Shown here in pieces: positions 21,881 through 22,106 of a stretch of 22,106 nucleotides of DNA. The notes beneath the pieces are model-generated. The model was given only the letters and a program-made list of their open reading frames with translations, made no database searches and was not told the origin of the DNA. This stretch comes from Bifidobacteriaceae bacterium (GTDB taxonomy: Bacteria > Actinomycetota > Actinomycetes > Actinomycetales > WQXJ01), in assembly GCA_031265345.1 (NCBI GenBank), contig JAISCU010000153.1:1-22106 (forward strand). Direction: 5' to 3'. The position numbers and the translations under genes are program-made. Position 1 is the first letter of the stretch, and each line of letters opens with the position of its first letter.

Positions 21881-22106
21881 ATTGCCTGGACGGCCACAAT
21901 CAGCGCACAAGAAATCGACCGGTTCCTCGACGCCTCCAAGACTCTGCTCCCACCCCCGTCCGAATGGCCCCAAGTGAACACCTACCCAGACTCGTTGGCT
22001 GAGAGCATCATCGACGCGATCTGGTCCGAGCGGGTCCGCTACTCGAACGTCATCGAAGTCGTTGACCGCTACCGCGCCTATCGCGCGACGCGAGGCGGCG
22101 ACGCGG
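21881..22106 (+). CDS. partial conserved hypothetical gene, start unclear, runs off the edge
   Basis: From about 21896 one plus-strand frame is open to the edge and reads TISAQEIDRFLDASKTLLPP, then SLAESIIDAIWSERVRYSNV, then VVDRYRAYR. It looks like a natural cytoplasmic protein. The SIIDAIWSxxVRYxNV segment reminds me of a conserved bacterial family with a helix-hairpin-helix-like fold, but I cannot name it. A TAG stop in frame lies at 21878-21880, and no ATG, GTG or TTG occurs in frame between it and the conserved residues. Translation may start at ATT 21881 or ATC 21899, or the start may be disrupted or missequenced. Confidence 0.5.
   Translation, partial: MAWTATISAQEIDRFLDASKTLLPPPSEWPQVNTYPDSLAESIIDAIWSERVRYSNVIEVVDRYRAYRATRGGDA

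Overview
The window looks like chromosomal DNA of an actinobacterium (Actinomycetota). Coding regions are G+C rich, GTG and TTG starts are common, lipoproteins of the actinobacterial C-[ML]-x-x-x-G type occur, at least two promoters look leaderless, and anaerobic ribonucleotide reduction sits behind a cobalamin riboswitch. I cannot place it below phylum. Composition is uneven: a 60-base sample of the first operon (from 2041) is 33/60 G+C, while one from nrdD (from 14461) is 44/60.

Layout. 103-6664 is a tight three-gene plus-strand operon: a 1050-residue secreted alpha-helical protein, a periplasmic-binding-protein-like lipoprotein, and a membrane-anchored Ser/Thr kinase with an external domain. 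The gaps are 1 and 0 nt, which suggests an envelope sensing or secretion-linked unit. 6741-8378 holds an unrecognised minus-strand gene and a PIG-L/LmbE deacetylase, separated by an array of nested palindromes (7271-7523). 8424-10931 holds two related lipoprotein genes, one cut short at a dispersed repeat, and a small peptidoglycan-binding-like exported protein. That last gene's promoter has a C9 run in its -35/-10 spacer.

10932-13312 is a decayed and reassembled toxin-antitoxin/ATPase area. It has remnants of a second antitoxin and of two more ATPase C-termini, an intact AAA ATPase behind a perfect 25-bp inverted repeat, and an intact RHH antitoxin/MazF pair behind a palindromic, apparently leaderless promoter. 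13313-17152 is the class III ribonucleotide reductase operon: candidate NrdR sites, a cobalamin riboswitch, nrdD, and nrdG with an unusual 145-residue N-terminal extension. The B12 switch on an oxygen-sensitive enzyme suggests that a B12-dependent class II reductase exists elsewhere in the genome.

17153-17915 is a gene-free convergent interval with the most striking structure here. About ten copies of a ~24-bp motif form two palindromic units offset by exactly 219 bp, with the same 42-bp pitch inside every arm and ~72-bp centres. 17916-20175 carries a low-complexity membrane protein and, divergently, a YhhQ-type queuosine-precursor transporter. 20195-21748 carries a third copy of the dispersed repeat, a lipoprotein, a small exported protein and a possible DtxR-like site. 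A partial plus-strand gene without a canonical start runs off the right edge. No rRNA, tRNA, intact insertion sequence or CRISPR array was seen.
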